The notes beneath the pieces were generated by a model, which was not told where the DNA came from, made no database searches, and saw nothing but the letters and a program-made list of their open reading frames with translations. The position numbers were made by a program, and so were the translations under genes. Shown one piece after another: positions 1-8,667 of a stretch of DNA of 64,000 nt. Within the stretch, counting starts at the first letter, position 1. Each line of letters starts with the position of its first letter. Origin of the DNA: Caulobacter endophyticus. GTDB taxonomy: Bacteria > Pseudomonadota > Alphaproteobacteria > Caulobacterales > Caulobacteraceae. The stretch lies in the NCBI RefSeq assembly GCF_029543245.1, contig NZ_JARQWV010000006.1, forward strand, positions 62,001 through 126,000, written 5' to 3'.

Positions 1-1133
1 TCTACTGGAACCGCTATTTCCGCGCCCTGACGGTCAACCCGCTCGAACCGCCGATCGACTGGTACAAGCCGGTCGCCGTGGTGAAGGGCGCGCCCGGCGC
101 GGCGCTGCCGAAGACGACGCCGGAAGCGGCCGGGATCGATCCCGCCGCGCTGGAGGCCGCGGCGAGCTATGCGGGCGCGCGCAAGTCCGACGCGCTGATC
201 GTGGTCAAGGACGGCGCCATCGTCTACGAGCGCTACTGGAACGGCATTGGCCCCAACAGCGTGATGAAGGCCCACTCCTTCACCAAGACCATGACCGGCA
301 TGCTGATCGGCGCGGCCATCGCCGATGGCAAGATCAAGTCGGTCGACCAGCCGGCCGCCGACTTCATCACCGAGTGGAAGGACGACGAGCGCTCGAAGAT
401 CACCATCCGCGACCTCCTGCAGATGTCGTCGGGCCTGGAGCCGCCGGACTATTCCTACGCCCCCTGGTCCAGCACCATCCGCACCTTCCTGTCGCCGGAC
501 CTGGCCAAGGACAACCTGGCCCTCAAGGCGGTGCACCCGCCGGGCACGGTGTTCGGCCACCACAATCCCGACCCGGTGGCGCTGAGCGTCATCGTCGAGC
601 GGGCCACGGGCAAGACCTTCGCCGACTACATGTCGGAGAAGCTGTTCCAGCCGCTGGGCATGCACGACGGCTCGCTGTGGCTGGCCAAGGAAGGCGGCCT
701 GGCGCACGGCGACTGCTGCATGATCTCGCAGGTCCAGGACTGGATGCGCATCGGGATCATGCTGGCCAATGGCGGGTCGTTCGAGGGCAAGCAGGTCCTG
801 CCCGCCGACTACGTCGCGGCCATGAGCGCGCCGGGCAAGGCCAATCCGGGCTACGGCTTCCAGATCTGGCGCGGCCGTCCGTTCGCCAAGAACCGCATCT
901 ACTCGCCCGAGCGTCCCGACAAGGCCAGCGTCTCGGCCGAGCCGATCGCCGCCGAGGACGCCATCTTCCTCGACGGCTGGGGCAAGCGGCGGCTCTGGAT
1001 CGTGCCTTCGCAGAAGCTGGTCGTCCTGCGCGACGGCGTCGATCTCGACGACTGGGACGACACCAAGATACCAAACCTCATTCTTCGCGGTCTGGCGGCC
1101 CCCGCCGCCCCGCAGCCGGAGAAGGCGCCATGA
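1..1133 (+). CDS. Serine hydrolase, class C beta-lactamase family (5' end outside window)
   Basis: The reading frame is open from the first bases (frame beginning at base 3), so the true start lies upstream; the GTG at 78 is only an internal candidate. The product has the beta-lactamase/transpeptidase-like fold of Pfam PF00144: a Ser-x-x-Lys motif (SFTK) followed by a helix, then a DLLQMSSGL segment and a conserved HGDCCMIS/WMRIGIML region. Family members are esterases, amidases such as 6-aminohexanoate-dimer hydrolase, or D-amino peptidases. No clear Sec signal can be judged because the N-terminus is missing. The stop codon overlaps the ATG of the Rieske oxygenase (ATGA), so the two are probably cotranscribed. 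A role in hydrolysing an amide or ester in the same catabolic route is inferred from context only. Confidence 0.85.
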   Translation, partial: YWNRYFRALTVNPLEPPIDWYKPVAVVKGAPGAALPKTTPEAAGIDPAALEAAASYAGARKSDALIVVKDGAIVYERYWNGIGPNSVMKAHSFTKTMTGMLIGAAIADGKIKSVDQPAADFITEWKDDERSKITIRDLLQMSSGLEPPDYSYAPWSSTIRTFLSPDLAKDNLALKAVHPPGTVFGHHNPDPVALSVIVERATGKTFADYMSEKLFQPLGMHDGSLWLAKEGGLAHGDCCMISQVQDWMRIGIMLANGGSFEGKQVLPADYVAAMSAPGKANPGYGFQIWRGRPFAKNRIYSPERPDKASVSAEPIAAEDAIFLDGWGKRRLWIVPSQKLVVLRDGVDLDDWDDTKIPNLILRGLAAPAAPQPEKAP

Positions 1134-2305
1134 TCAAGAACCAGTGGTACGTCGCCGAGTACAGCGACGAAATTCCCAATGGCGGCCACAAGCGGGTGAA
1201 GATGCTGGGCCTGGAGTTCGTGGTGTTCCGCGACTCCAAGGGCAAGGTCAGCTGCCTGTCGGACGTCTGCATTCACCGCGGTGCCTCGCTGGGCAGCGGC
1301 ATGGTCGTCGACGACGCCATCGAGTGCCCCTATCACGGCTGGCGCTTCAACGGCGGCGGCAAGTGCGTGAAGATCCCGTCGCAGGAGCCCGGCGTGAAGA
1401 TCCCGCCGCGCGCCAAGGTCGACTCCTATCCCGTGCAGGAGAAGTACGGGATGATCTGGGTGTTCATGGGCGACCTGCCCGAGGCCGAGCGCCCGCCCCT
1501 GCCGCCCTTCCCCGAGTTCGAGGATCCGGCCTGGCGCTGCATCCGCGGCACCTACGAGTGGAAGGCCAACTACGCCCGCATCACCGAGAACGGCATCGAC
1601 CCCTCGCACGCGGCCTTCGTCCACCCCAGCTTCGGCGACAAGGAAGCCCCGCAGGTGCACGAGTTCACGCTCGAGCAGGACGAGTGGTCGGCCTATGCCG
1701 AGCTGAAGTTCGTGCCGCCCGAGTACAAGGGCATGTGGAAGTTCTTCCGCAAGGCCAAGCGCAGCATGGTCACCGTGCGCAACGGCTTCCACGTCTCGGG
1801 CGCGCACGTGCGCATCCAGATCCGCCCGACGCCAACCTGGTCGACGGTGATCTTCGACGTCAACACGCCGATCGACGAGACCACCACGATCACCCGCTGG
1901 ATCATGGCCCGCAACTTCCTGACCCAGAAGATCTGGGACGGCGACAGCCGCCGCCGCACCCTGCGCATCTTCGAGCAGGACCGCGTGATCATGGAGAAGG
2001 TCTGCCCCGAGCTGCTGCCCGTCTATCTGCACGAGGAAGTCAGCGTGAAGTCGGACGGCATCATGGTGGCCTGGCGCAACAAGCGCCGCGAGCTGATCGA
2101 GAAGGGCTGGGCGCTGGACGTCGACGCCATGGAGCGCGACATCCAGGGCAAGCGGGCGATGGTGATCCCCTCGCCCGACCGCGCCAACCCTGCGGAAGCC
2201 AAGGACTTCCTGCTCAAGACCGTGCCGCTGGTCGATGGCGAGCGGGTGCGGGCCGAGGCCCTGAAACAGCGCCACGGCGGCTCCGCGCCGGCCGCGGCCC
2301 AATAG
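1130..2305 (+). CDS. Rieske [2Fe-2S] non-heme iron oxygenase, oxygenase component
   Basis: The 391-residue product begins MIKNQWYVAEYSDEI, typical of single-component Rieske oxygenases of the vanillate demethylase/dicamba monooxygenase type. The N-terminal Rieske domain carries Cys-x-His (CIHRG, about residue 48) and Cys-x-x-His (CPYHGW, about residue 67), which bind the 2Fe-2S cluster. The catalytic domain has the mononuclear iron motif ENGIDPSHAAFVH (about residues 150-162). Such enzymes hydroxylate or O/N-demethylate aromatic and related substrates and need a separate reductase, which is not visible here. The start overlaps the upstream stop by four bases. The substrate is unknown. Confidence 0.92.
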   Translation: MIKNQWYVAEYSDEIPNGGHKRVKMLGLEFVVFRDSKGKVSCLSDVCIHRGASLGSGMVVDDAIECPYHGWRFNGGGKCVKIPSQEPGVKIPPRAKVDSYPVQEKYGMIWVFMGDLPEAERPPLPPFPEFEDPAWRCIRGTYEWKANYARITENGIDPSHAAFVHPSFGDKEAPQVHEFTLEQDEWSAYAELKFVPPEYKGMWKFFRKAKRSMVTVRNGFHVSGAHVRIQIRPTPTWSTVIFDVNTPIDETTTITRWIMARNFLTQKIWDGDSRRRTLRIFEQDRVIMEKVCPELLPVYLHEEVSVKSDGIMVAWRNKRRELIEKGWALDVDAMERDIQGKRAMVIPSPDRANPAEAKDFLLKTVPLVDGERVRAEALKQRHGGSAPAAAQ

Positions 2306-2319
2306 CCGGAGCGACGCGC

Positions 2320-2733
2320 ATGAGACCGAGCATCCTCATCCTCGTCGCCGCGCTGGCCGTCACGGGGGCTGCTCACGCAGCCTCCGTGGAGGTCAAGGTT
2401 TCGGGGGTCCAGAACACCAAGGGCCAGGTCGTGGTGTCGGCCTGCGACAAGGCCACGTTCCTGAAGACCTGCCCCTACAATGTGAAGGTCCCGGCCGCCT
2501 CGGGAGCGGTAAGCGCCAAGTTCGCCAGCCTGCCGGCGGGCCGCTGGTCGTTCCTGGCCTTCCACGACCAGGACGGCGACGGGGTGATGAAGAAGACCGC
2601 CCTTGGCCTGCCCGCCGACGGCGTAGGCCTGTCGCGCGATCCCAAGGCGAGGTTCGGCCCGCCCAAGTTCGAGGACTCGGCCGTGGACGTCGGCGCCGAT
2701 GGCGCGAGCGTGGCGGTTGGACTGAAGTACTGA
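2320..2733 (+). CDS. DUF2141 family exported protein
   Basis: The ATG at 2320 gives a 137-residue protein with a clear Sec signal peptide (MRPSILILVAALAVTGAAHA, cleavage after AHA). The mature part contains a beta-rich segment with paired cysteines (VSACDK and KTCPYN), the phrase FLAFHDQDGDGVMKK and a FGPPKFEDSAVDV ending, which match the DUF2141 family as I know it. It is probably periplasmic. The gene starts 14 bp after the Rieske stop and likely shares its transcript; a strong terminator follows about 70 bp downstream. The function of the family is not established. Confidence 0.85.
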   Translation: MRPSILILVAALAVTGAAHAASVEVKVSGVQNTKGQVVVSACDKATFLKTCPYNVKVPAASGAVSAKFASLPAGRWSFLAFHDQDGDGVMKKTALGLPADGVGLSRDPKARFGPPKFEDSAVDVGADGASVAVGLKY

Positions 2734-2737
2734 TCCC

Positions 2738-2897
2738 TCTCCCCTTGCGGGAGAGGGTGGCCTCCGAAGGAGGTCGGGTGAGGGGTCGCACAGACCTCAG
2801 ACGCCGCGAGAGCCGATCAGCTTTCGCGGCGTTTGCTTTTTGAGAGACCCCTCATCCGTCGGCTTCGCCGCCACCTTCTCCCGCAAGGGGAGAAGGG
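2738..2897. repeat. Inverted palindromic repeat pair flanking a terminator
   Basis: Two copies of a small palindrome, CTCCCCTTGCGGGAGAGGG at about 2740-2758 and TTCTCCCGCAAGGGGAGAA at about 2876-2894, face each other with GAGGGGT/ACCCCTC sequence inside them. The distal copy touches the stop codon of the minus-strand lyase gene. Similar sequence recurs at 42660, 54368-54590 and 63958, so it is a dispersed intergenic element of this genome. Confidence 0.8.
2802..2841 (+). terminator. Rho-independent terminator after the DUF2141 gene
   Basis: An 8-bp perfect GC-rich stem CGCCGCGA/TCGCGGCG (2802-2809 with 2824-2831) is followed directly by the T-rich run TTTGCTTTTT. It ends the plus-strand operon before the convergent lyase gene. 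Confidence 0.85.
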
Positions 2898-3812
2898 TCA
2901 CGAAGGAAATCCTCCCGCCTTAGACACCATCCCCGGCAAAGCCGGCGCGCCCAGCACGCCCTTCAGCCAGCTGGCCGTCTCGATCAGGCTCGGCAGGTCC
3001 AGCCCCGTCGACACGCCCATCCGCGCGAACATGTAGGCCAGGTCCTCGGTCGGCACATTGCCTGTCGCCGCCGGAGCGAACGGGCAGCCGCCGATGCCGC
3101 CGATCGAGGCGTCGAGGCTCTCCACGCCCGAGCGCCAGGCGGCGAAGGCGTTGGCCAGGCCCGTGTTGCGGGTGTTGTGGAAGTGGGCGCGCAGCACCGC
3201 GCCCGGCGCCACCGCGCGAACGGCGCCGAAGCGGGTCTCGACCGCCAGCGGGTCGCCGACGCCGATGGTGTCGGCCAGGGTGATCTCGGTGACTCCGTAG
3301 TCGGCCAGCTCAGCGGCGATACGCGCCACGTGCTCGACCGCCACCTCGCCCTCGAACGGACAGCCGAAGGCCGCGGCGATGGTGACGCCCAGCTTCAGCC
3401 CGGCCTGACGGGCGACCTGCGGCGCCTCGGAAATCTGACGCAGCGTCTCGCTGATCGGGACGCCCTGATTGCGGGCGTTGAAGGTCTCGCTGGCCACGAC
3501 CACGAAATTGACCTCGTCGACATCGGCGGCGATGGCGCGGTCCAGGCCCCGGCGATTGAGCACCAGGCCGATCAGCGACACGCCCCGCGCGCGCAGGTCC
3601 TGCTGGCCGCGCAGCCGGGCCATCACCTCGTCGGCGTCGGCCATCTGGGGCACGGCGCGCGGATTGACGAAGCTGACCGCCTCGACCCGCCGGGCGCCGG
3701 CCTCGACCGCTTTCAGCACCAGGGCGGCCTTGTCGCCGGCCGAGACCATTGCCTTTTCGTTCTGCAGGCCGTCGCGGGGCGACACCTCGACGATCTCGAT
3801 GCTGGCGGTCAT
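2898..3812 (-). CDS. Hydroxymethylglutaryl-CoA lyase family protein
   Basis: The 304-residue protein starts with IEIVEVSPRDGLQNE, the DRE-TIM metallolyase signature region, and ends with GGIGGCPFAPAATGNVPTEDL, which carries the HMG-CoA lyase active-site cysteine loop. The metal-binding HFHNTRN stretch is also present. HMG-CoA lyase splits HMG-CoA to acetyl-CoA and acetoacetate in leucine breakdown; relatives cleave other 3-hydroxy-3-methyl acyl-CoAs. The ATG at 3812 is preceded by a GGGAG ribosome site. It is divergent from the TonB receptor, so the cluster may share control. The exact acyl-CoA substrate is not shown; mvaB-type function is likely. Confidence 0.88.
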   Translation of the reverse strand: MTASIEIVEVSPRDGLQNEKAMVSAGDKAALVLKAVEAGARRVEAVSFVNPRAVPQMADADEVMARLRGQQDLRARGVSLIGLVLNRRGLDRAIAADVDEVNFVVVASETFNARNQGVPISETLRQISEAPQVARQAGLKLGVTIAAAFGCPFEGEVAVEHVARIAAELADYGVTEITLADTIGVGDPLAVETRFGAVRAVAPGAVLRAHFHNTRNTGLANAFAAWRSGVESLDASIGGIGGCPFAPAATGNVPTEDLAYMFARMGVSTGLDLPSLIETASWLKGVLGAPALPGMVSKAGGFPS

Positions 3813-3994
3813 GGCGTGTCTCCCGGCGGACGCCCGCGAGGCGGGCAGGCATGGCGCGCGAGGATGCGTGGCGGCGCCCGCGAAGCCAGCGCCCCGCCCC
3901 CGGCGCCCGACAGGCGGGGAGCGCGCGCGACCGCGCGGCGAACATCGGTATGCGGCGCAAGCTCCTCCCCGATCATTGGAGGGGAGCCTGATCG

Positions 3995-6478
3995 ATGAAA
4001 CCTGATAAAACCGCCGCCCTGATGGGCGCTTCGCTATTGGCCCTGGCGTGGACGACTGCCGCGTCCGCGCAGGAGGCGCCCACCGCCGTCGACGAGGTGA
4101 TGGTCACCGCCCGCCAGCGGGCCGAGAACCTGCGCGACGTGCCCGCCGCCGTCTCGGCCTTGAGCCAATCCACGCTGGAAGCCGCCGGCGTCGCCCGCGC
4201 CGCCGACTTCGTGGCCCTGACCCCGGGCGTCAGCCTGGTGCAGGCCGCCGAACAGGGCGACGCCCAGGTCAATATCCGCGGCGTCAACGGCGCCCGCGAC
4301 GCCCAGGCCTCGTTCGCCTTCGTCGTCGACGGCGTGCAGATGGCCAACCCAGCCGCCTTCAACCGCGAGTTCTCGGACCTGCGCCAGATCGAGGTGGTGA
4401 AGGGCCCGCAAGGCGCGGTCTACGGCCGCAACGCCGCCGCCGGCGCGATCATCGTCTCGACCGTCGAACCCGGCGAGGCCTTCGAAGGCGCGGGCAAGAT
4501 CAGCGTCGGCAACCGTGACAGCTTTTCCGGCGACATCCGCGTGGCCGGGCCGCTCAGCGAACGGATCTCGGGCAGCCTGTCGGCCGACTTCCGCAGGACC
4601 GACGGCTTCTGGGGCAGCGACTTCGGCGGCGGCGCGGTCGACCGCTTCGAGGGCTACAATCTGAACGGCCGTCTTGTGGCCCGCCTGGACGAGAAGACCA
4701 AGCTCGACCTCAAGGCTCGCTATGGCGAACTGACCGCCGGCTCGATCGCCTACAACGCCGTCTTCGCCCTGCCCTCGTTCGCCTCGGTGTTGGCCACGCC
4801 CTCCTACTACGAGGACGTCAACGACCACCACTTCGCGTTCCAGAACAACGTGCCGCACACCAACGAGCAGCAGGCGCTGGAGGTCTCGGCCAAGCTGGAG
4901 CGGGACCTGGGCTTCGCCACCCTGACGGCTTGGACGCTCTATTCCGACATCGACAACGACCTGGTCGCCGACGGCACCTCGGCCTCGTTCGGCTTCTTCA
5001 ACGCCAGCGCCGCCTGCGCGGCCTCGATCGCCAACCTCACCGCCAAGGGGATCACCCTGCCCGCGCCGCAGTACCTGGCGCCGACGGCGGCGGGCTCGTT
5101 CTTCGGCCCTTACACGCCGACCGCCTGCGACGGCTATCAGTACCAGAAGCGCGACCAGAGCGACGTCTCGGGCGAACTGCGCCTGACCTCGCGCTCGGAC
5201 CAGCCTCTGCGTTGGATGGTCGGCGCCTACGCCCTCCGCATCGACCGCGAGGTCGGCGTGGCCACCGGCCTGGACGGCGGCGGCGAGGTTCCGCGCGTGC
5301 TCTACGTGCCCGCCTCCTCGGCCTATTCGACCGAGCAGCTCTATTGGGACGACTTCCGCAGCGACGTGGCCGCCGTGTTCGGCCAGTTGGCCTACGACAT
5401 CACGCCCGGCCTCGAAGGCTCGCTGGCCCTGCGCTACGACCGCGAGGAGCGCAAGGTGCACAACCTGGTGCCGACGACGGCGCGCACCAAGTACATCGAC
5501 TTCAACGGCCCGCCCTACACCGGCGGCGCGGCGCTGAACCCGGGCCTGGACGCCACGATCAATCCGGGCGGCATCAAGGACCAGAAGAAGACCTACGACC
5601 AGGTCCAGCCCAAGATCGCTCTGCGCTGGAAGGCCAGCGACGACTGGACGCTCTATGGCGACTGGGGCGTGGGCTTCAAGTCGGGCGGCTTCAACAGCCA
5701 GGGCAGCGCCGCCACCGTCAACCTGTTCGTCAATCCGGTGCGCACGGCGGCCGGCTACAAGCCGGTGAGCATCCGCGACGACTTCGACAAGGAGGTCTCC
5801 AGCAGCTTCGAGATCGGGGCCAAGGGCCGGATGCTAGACGGCCGCCTGACCATCGACGCGGCCGCCTATCACACCGACGTCGACGACATGCAGTTCTTCG
5901 AGTTCTTCGTCGGCCCGTTCGGCCTGCTGCGCGTGGTGTCCAACATCGACGAGGTGCGGATCAAGGGCGCGGAGCTGGGCCTGCGCTACAAGGCAAGCTC
6001 GCGCCTGACGCTGGAGGCCTCGGGCGCCTATACCGACAGCGAGATCCGCAAGAATAGCGTGCGGCCCGACACCATCGGCAACGAGTCGCCCTACACGCCG
6101 CGCTACACTTGGAACCTGGCGGCCGACTACGTCCATCCGCTGCCCGACAACCTCGCCTTGCGCCTGCGGGCCGACGTGCGCGGCACGGGACCGACCTGGT
6201 TCCACGTCGTGCAGGACCAGGACGCGCCCACAGTGTTCGAACTGAGCTACGGCGCCCTGGGGCGGGCCAACTACGCCAAGAGCCGCCGCGACGCCTACAC
6301 CACGCTGGACCTGCGGGCCGGCCTGGAAGCCGACACCTGGAGCGTCACGGCCTTCGGCAAGAACGTGACCGGCGAGAAGTACCTGACCGAGGTGATCCCG
6401 GCGCCGGAGTTCGGCGGCAACTTCGCCTCGCCCGCCGCCGGCGCGACCTTCGGCGTCGAGCTCGCCGTGAAGTTCTGA
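3995..6478 (+). CDS. TonB-dependent outer membrane receptor
   Basis: The 827-residue protein has a signal peptide (cleavage after TAASA), then the TonB-box-like segment AVDEVMVTARQR and a plug domain with the usual NIRGVNGA, IEVVKGPQGAVYGRNAAAGAI motifs. A long beta-barrel follows and ends in FGVELAVKF, with the terminal aromatic residue expected for outer membrane insertion. There is no STN domain, so it should not signal through a FecR. It probably imports the substrate of the surrounding catabolic genes. The start at 3995 has GAGGGGAGCC upstream as a ribosome site. Confidence 0.92.
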   Translation: MKPDKTAALMGASLLALAWTTAASAQEAPTAVDEVMVTARQRAENLRDVPAAVSALSQSTLEAAGVARAADFVALTPGVSLVQAAEQGDAQVNIRGVNGARDAQASFAFVVDGVQMANPAAFNREFSDLRQIEVVKGPQGAVYGRNAAAGAIIVSTVEPGEAFEGAGKISVGNRDSFSGDIRVAGPLSERISGSLSADFRRTDGFWGSDFGGGAVDRFEGYNLNGRLVARLDEKTKLDLKARYGELTAGSIAYNAVFALPSFASVLATPSYYEDVNDHHFAFQNNVPHTNEQQALEVSAKLERDLGFATLTAWTLYSDIDNDLVADGTSASFGFFNASAACAASIANLTAKGITLPAPQYLAPTAAGSFFGPYTPTACDGYQYQKRDQSDVSGELRLTSRSDQPLRWMVGAYALRIDREVGVATGLDGGGEVPRVLYVPASSAYSTEQLYWDDFRSDVAAVFGQLAYDITPGLEGSLALRYDREERKVHNLVPTTARTKYIDFNGPPYTGGAALNPGLDATINPGGIKDQKKTYDQVQPKIALRWKASDDWTLYGDWGVGFKSGGFNSQGSAATVNLFVNPVRTAAGYKPVSIRDDFDKEVSSSFEIGAKGRMLDGRLTIDAAAYHTDVDDMQFFEFFVGPFGLLRVVSNIDEVRIKGAELGLRYKASSRLTLEASGAYTDSEIRKNSVRPDTIGNESPYTPRYTWNLAADYVHPLPDNLALRLRADVRGTGPTWFHVVQDQDAPTVFELSYGALGRANYAKSRRDAYTTLDLRAGLEADTWSVTAFGKNVTGEKYLTEVIPAPEFGGNFASPAAGATFGVELAVKF

Positions 6479-6505
6479 TGGCGCCCGCACAGCGGTGAAA
6501 CCCCT

Positions 6506-6538
6506 CCCCCGATCCGGCGCGCGCCGCCCGATCGGGGG
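6506..6538. other. Inverted repeat upstream of the hydantoinase operon
   Basis: A perfect 9-bp inverted repeat CCCCCGATC/GATCGGGGG is separated by 15 bp. It has no following T run, so it is a weak terminator at best, and could be an operator or a leader hairpin between the receptor and hyuA genes. Confidence 0.45.
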
Positions 6539-6606
6539 AATGTCGCCCCATAGGCGTCGCGCCGTCACCCTGGGGGGAGTTGGCGCGCCAGCAATAGAGG
6601 CTGACG

Positions 6607-8664
6607 ATGGCTTACCGATTGGGCGTGGACGTAGGCGGGACCTTCACCGACCTGCTGTTGCTGAACGAGGCGACGGGCGATTTCTGGCGGCACAAGACGC
6701 CATCGACCCCGCATGACAGCTCGGTCGGCGTGATGACCGGCGTCAACGCGGTCTGCGAGAAGGCCGGGGTCAAGCCGTCGGACGTCGACGTCTTCCTGCA
6801 CGGCACCACCGTGGCCACCAACGCCGTGCTCGAGGGCAAGGGCGCCCGCGTCGGCCTGGTGACCACCGAGGGCTATCATCAGGTGATGCAGATCGCCCGC
6901 TCGCTGGTGCCGGGGGGCCTCGCCGCCTGGATCATCTGGCCGAAGCCCGAACCGCTGGCCAAGCTGGAAGACACCGTCGAGATCAAGGGCCGCATCGACG
7001 CGGTGGGCAAGGAGATCCGCCCGCTCGACGAGGCCGACGTCCGCGCCCAGCTGACCAGGCTGAAGGACCAGGGCGTCGAGGCGGTGACCATCGCCCTGAT
7101 GAACGCCTATCTCAACGGCTCGCACGAGCGCCGCGTCGCCGAGCTGGCCGCCGAGATCCTGCCGGGCGTGCTGGTCTCGCTGTCGCACGAGGTCCTGCCG
7201 GAAATGCAGGAATACGAGCGCACCCTGACCACGGTCGCCAACGCCTCGGTCCGCCCCGTCGTCTCCAAGTACGTCAAGAACCTGCGCGACAAGCTGCGGG
7301 GCCTCGACATGCAGGGCCGCATCGCCCTGCTGCGCTCGGACGGCGGCCTGATGTCGTCGGAAAAGTCCGAAGAGCATCCGGTGTCCTTGCTGATGTCGGG
7401 TCCCGCCGGCGGCGTCACCGGCGCCCTGTGGGTGGCCCGCAATTCGGGCCTGAAGAACATCCTCACGCTCGACGTCGGCGGCACCTCGACCGACGTCGCT
7501 TTGATCGAGAACGGCGAGCCGCGCCGCGTGCGCACCACCGACGTCGGCCACCTGACGGTCCGCGCCTCGTCGCTGGACGTGAAGACGGTCGGCGCCGGCG
7601 GCGGCTCGATCGCCAAGGTGCCGGAACTGACCCGCGCCCTGCGCGTGGGCCCCGAGTCGGCCGGCGCCGCGCCGGGCCCGGCCGCCTATGGCAAGGGCGG
7701 TACGGCCCCCACCGTCACCGACGCCAACGTCGTGCTCGGCTATCTGCCCGAAGACCTGCTGGGCGGCGCTTTCAAGCTGGATCGCGAAGCGGCCCGCACG
7801 GCGGTTCAGACCATCGCCGACGCCCTGGGCATCGACCTCTACGAGGCCGCCCGCGGCATCATCGACATCGTCAACGAGAACATGTTCGGCGCGCTGCGCA
7901 TGATCTCGGTGCAGCAAGGCTATGACCCGCGCGACTTTGCTTTGATGGGCTTCGGCGGCGCGGGCCCTCTGCACGTCAACGCCGTGGCCAAGTTGATGGG
8001 CTCGTGGCCGGCCGTGTCGCCGGTCTCGCCGGGCGTACTGTGCGCCCTGGGCGACGCCACCACCCGCATGCGCACCGAAACGGCCCGCTCCTATTCCAAG
8101 CGCCTGTCGGCGGCGACCGAGGCCGAGGTGCTCGGCCTGTTCGGCGAGATGGACGGCCAGATCCGCGACACGCTGAAGGCCGACGGCGTCACTGACGCCG
8201 AGATCGAGACCCGCTTCGAGATCGACGTCCGCTATCACGGCCAGGCCTTCGAAGTGCCGATGCACGTGACGCTGGACAGCCTGAAGAACGGCGGGCTGCA
8301 ACGCCTGGCCGCCGCCTTCGACGACGAGCACCGCCGCCTCTTCACCTTCAACATGGACGCCGAGCACGAGCTGGTGAACCTGCGCGCCGTCGCCATGGGC
8401 AAGGTGCAGGAAATCCCCAGCCTCGAGATCGAGAAGGGCGACGGCGATCCGTCGCGCGCCAAGATCCGCGACCACGAGGTCTGGGCCGACGGCGGCATGA
8501 AGCCGGCCGCCATCTACGACCGCTCCAAGCTCCGCGCCGGCGACCGCGTTCCGGGTCCGGCGATCATCACCGAGATGGATTCGACCACCCTGGTGCTCCC
8601 CGACTGCGAGGCGCTCGTCGACGCCTACGGCGTCATCCTGATCAACCCGACCAAGGAGGGCTGA
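6607..8664 (+). CDS. hyuA: Hydantoinase/oxoprolinase subunit A (HyuA-type)
   Basis: The 685-residue product starts MAYRLGVDVGGTFTD, the first phosphate-binding motif of the ASKHA ATPase fold. It continues with GTTVATNAVLEGKG and the second nucleotide motif LDVGGTSTDVALI (about residues 288-300), then VGAGGGSIA and FGGAGPLHV, all typical of HyuA/N-methylhydantoinase A, acetone carboxylase beta and 5-oxoprolinase N-terminal halves. These enzymes use ATP to open or activate cyclic amides (hydantoins, oxoproline, caprolactam) or ketones. Full length for the family. The partner hyuB starts 3 bp after its stop. The substrate is unknown. Confidence 0.93.
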   Translation: MAYRLGVDVGGTFTDLLLLNEATGDFWRHKTPSTPHDSSVGVMTGVNAVCEKAGVKPSDVDVFLHGTTVATNAVLEGKGARVGLVTTEGYHQVMQIARSLVPGGLAAWIIWPKPEPLAKLEDTVEIKGRIDAVGKEIRPLDEADVRAQLTRLKDQGVEAVTIALMNAYLNGSHERRVAELAAEILPGVLVSLSHEVLPEMQEYERTLTTVANASVRPVVSKYVKNLRDKLRGLDMQGRIALLRSDGGLMSSEKSEEHPVSLLMSGPAGGVTGALWVARNSGLKNILTLDVGGTSTDVALIENGEPRRVRTTDVGHLTVRASSLDVKTVGAGGGSIAKVPELTRALRVGPESAGAAPGPAAYGKGGTAPTVTDANVVLGYLPEDLLGGAFKLDREAARTAVQTIADALGIDLYEAARGIIDIVNENMFGALRMISVQQGYDPRDFALMGFGGAGPLHVNAVAKLMGSWPAVSPVSPGVLCALGDATTRMRTETARSYSKRLSAATEAEVLGLFGEMDGQIRDTLKADGVTDAEIETRFEIDVRYHGQAFEVPMHVTLDSLKNGGLQRLAAAFDDEHRRLFTFNMDAEHELVNLRAVAMGKVQEIPSLEIEKGDGDPSRAKIRDHEVWADGGMKPAAIYDRSKLRAGDRVPGPAIITEMDSTTLVLPDCEALVDAYGVILINPTKEG

Positions 8665-8667
8665 CAC

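Noticed and set aside
2833..3036. Plus-strand 67-codon frame
   Set aside because: It starts in the terminator/repeat region and runs antisense to the 3' end of the HMG-CoA lyase gene.
6506..6538. Terminator after the TonB receptor
   Set aside because: The stem is good but has no T run, so I list it only as an inverted repeat.
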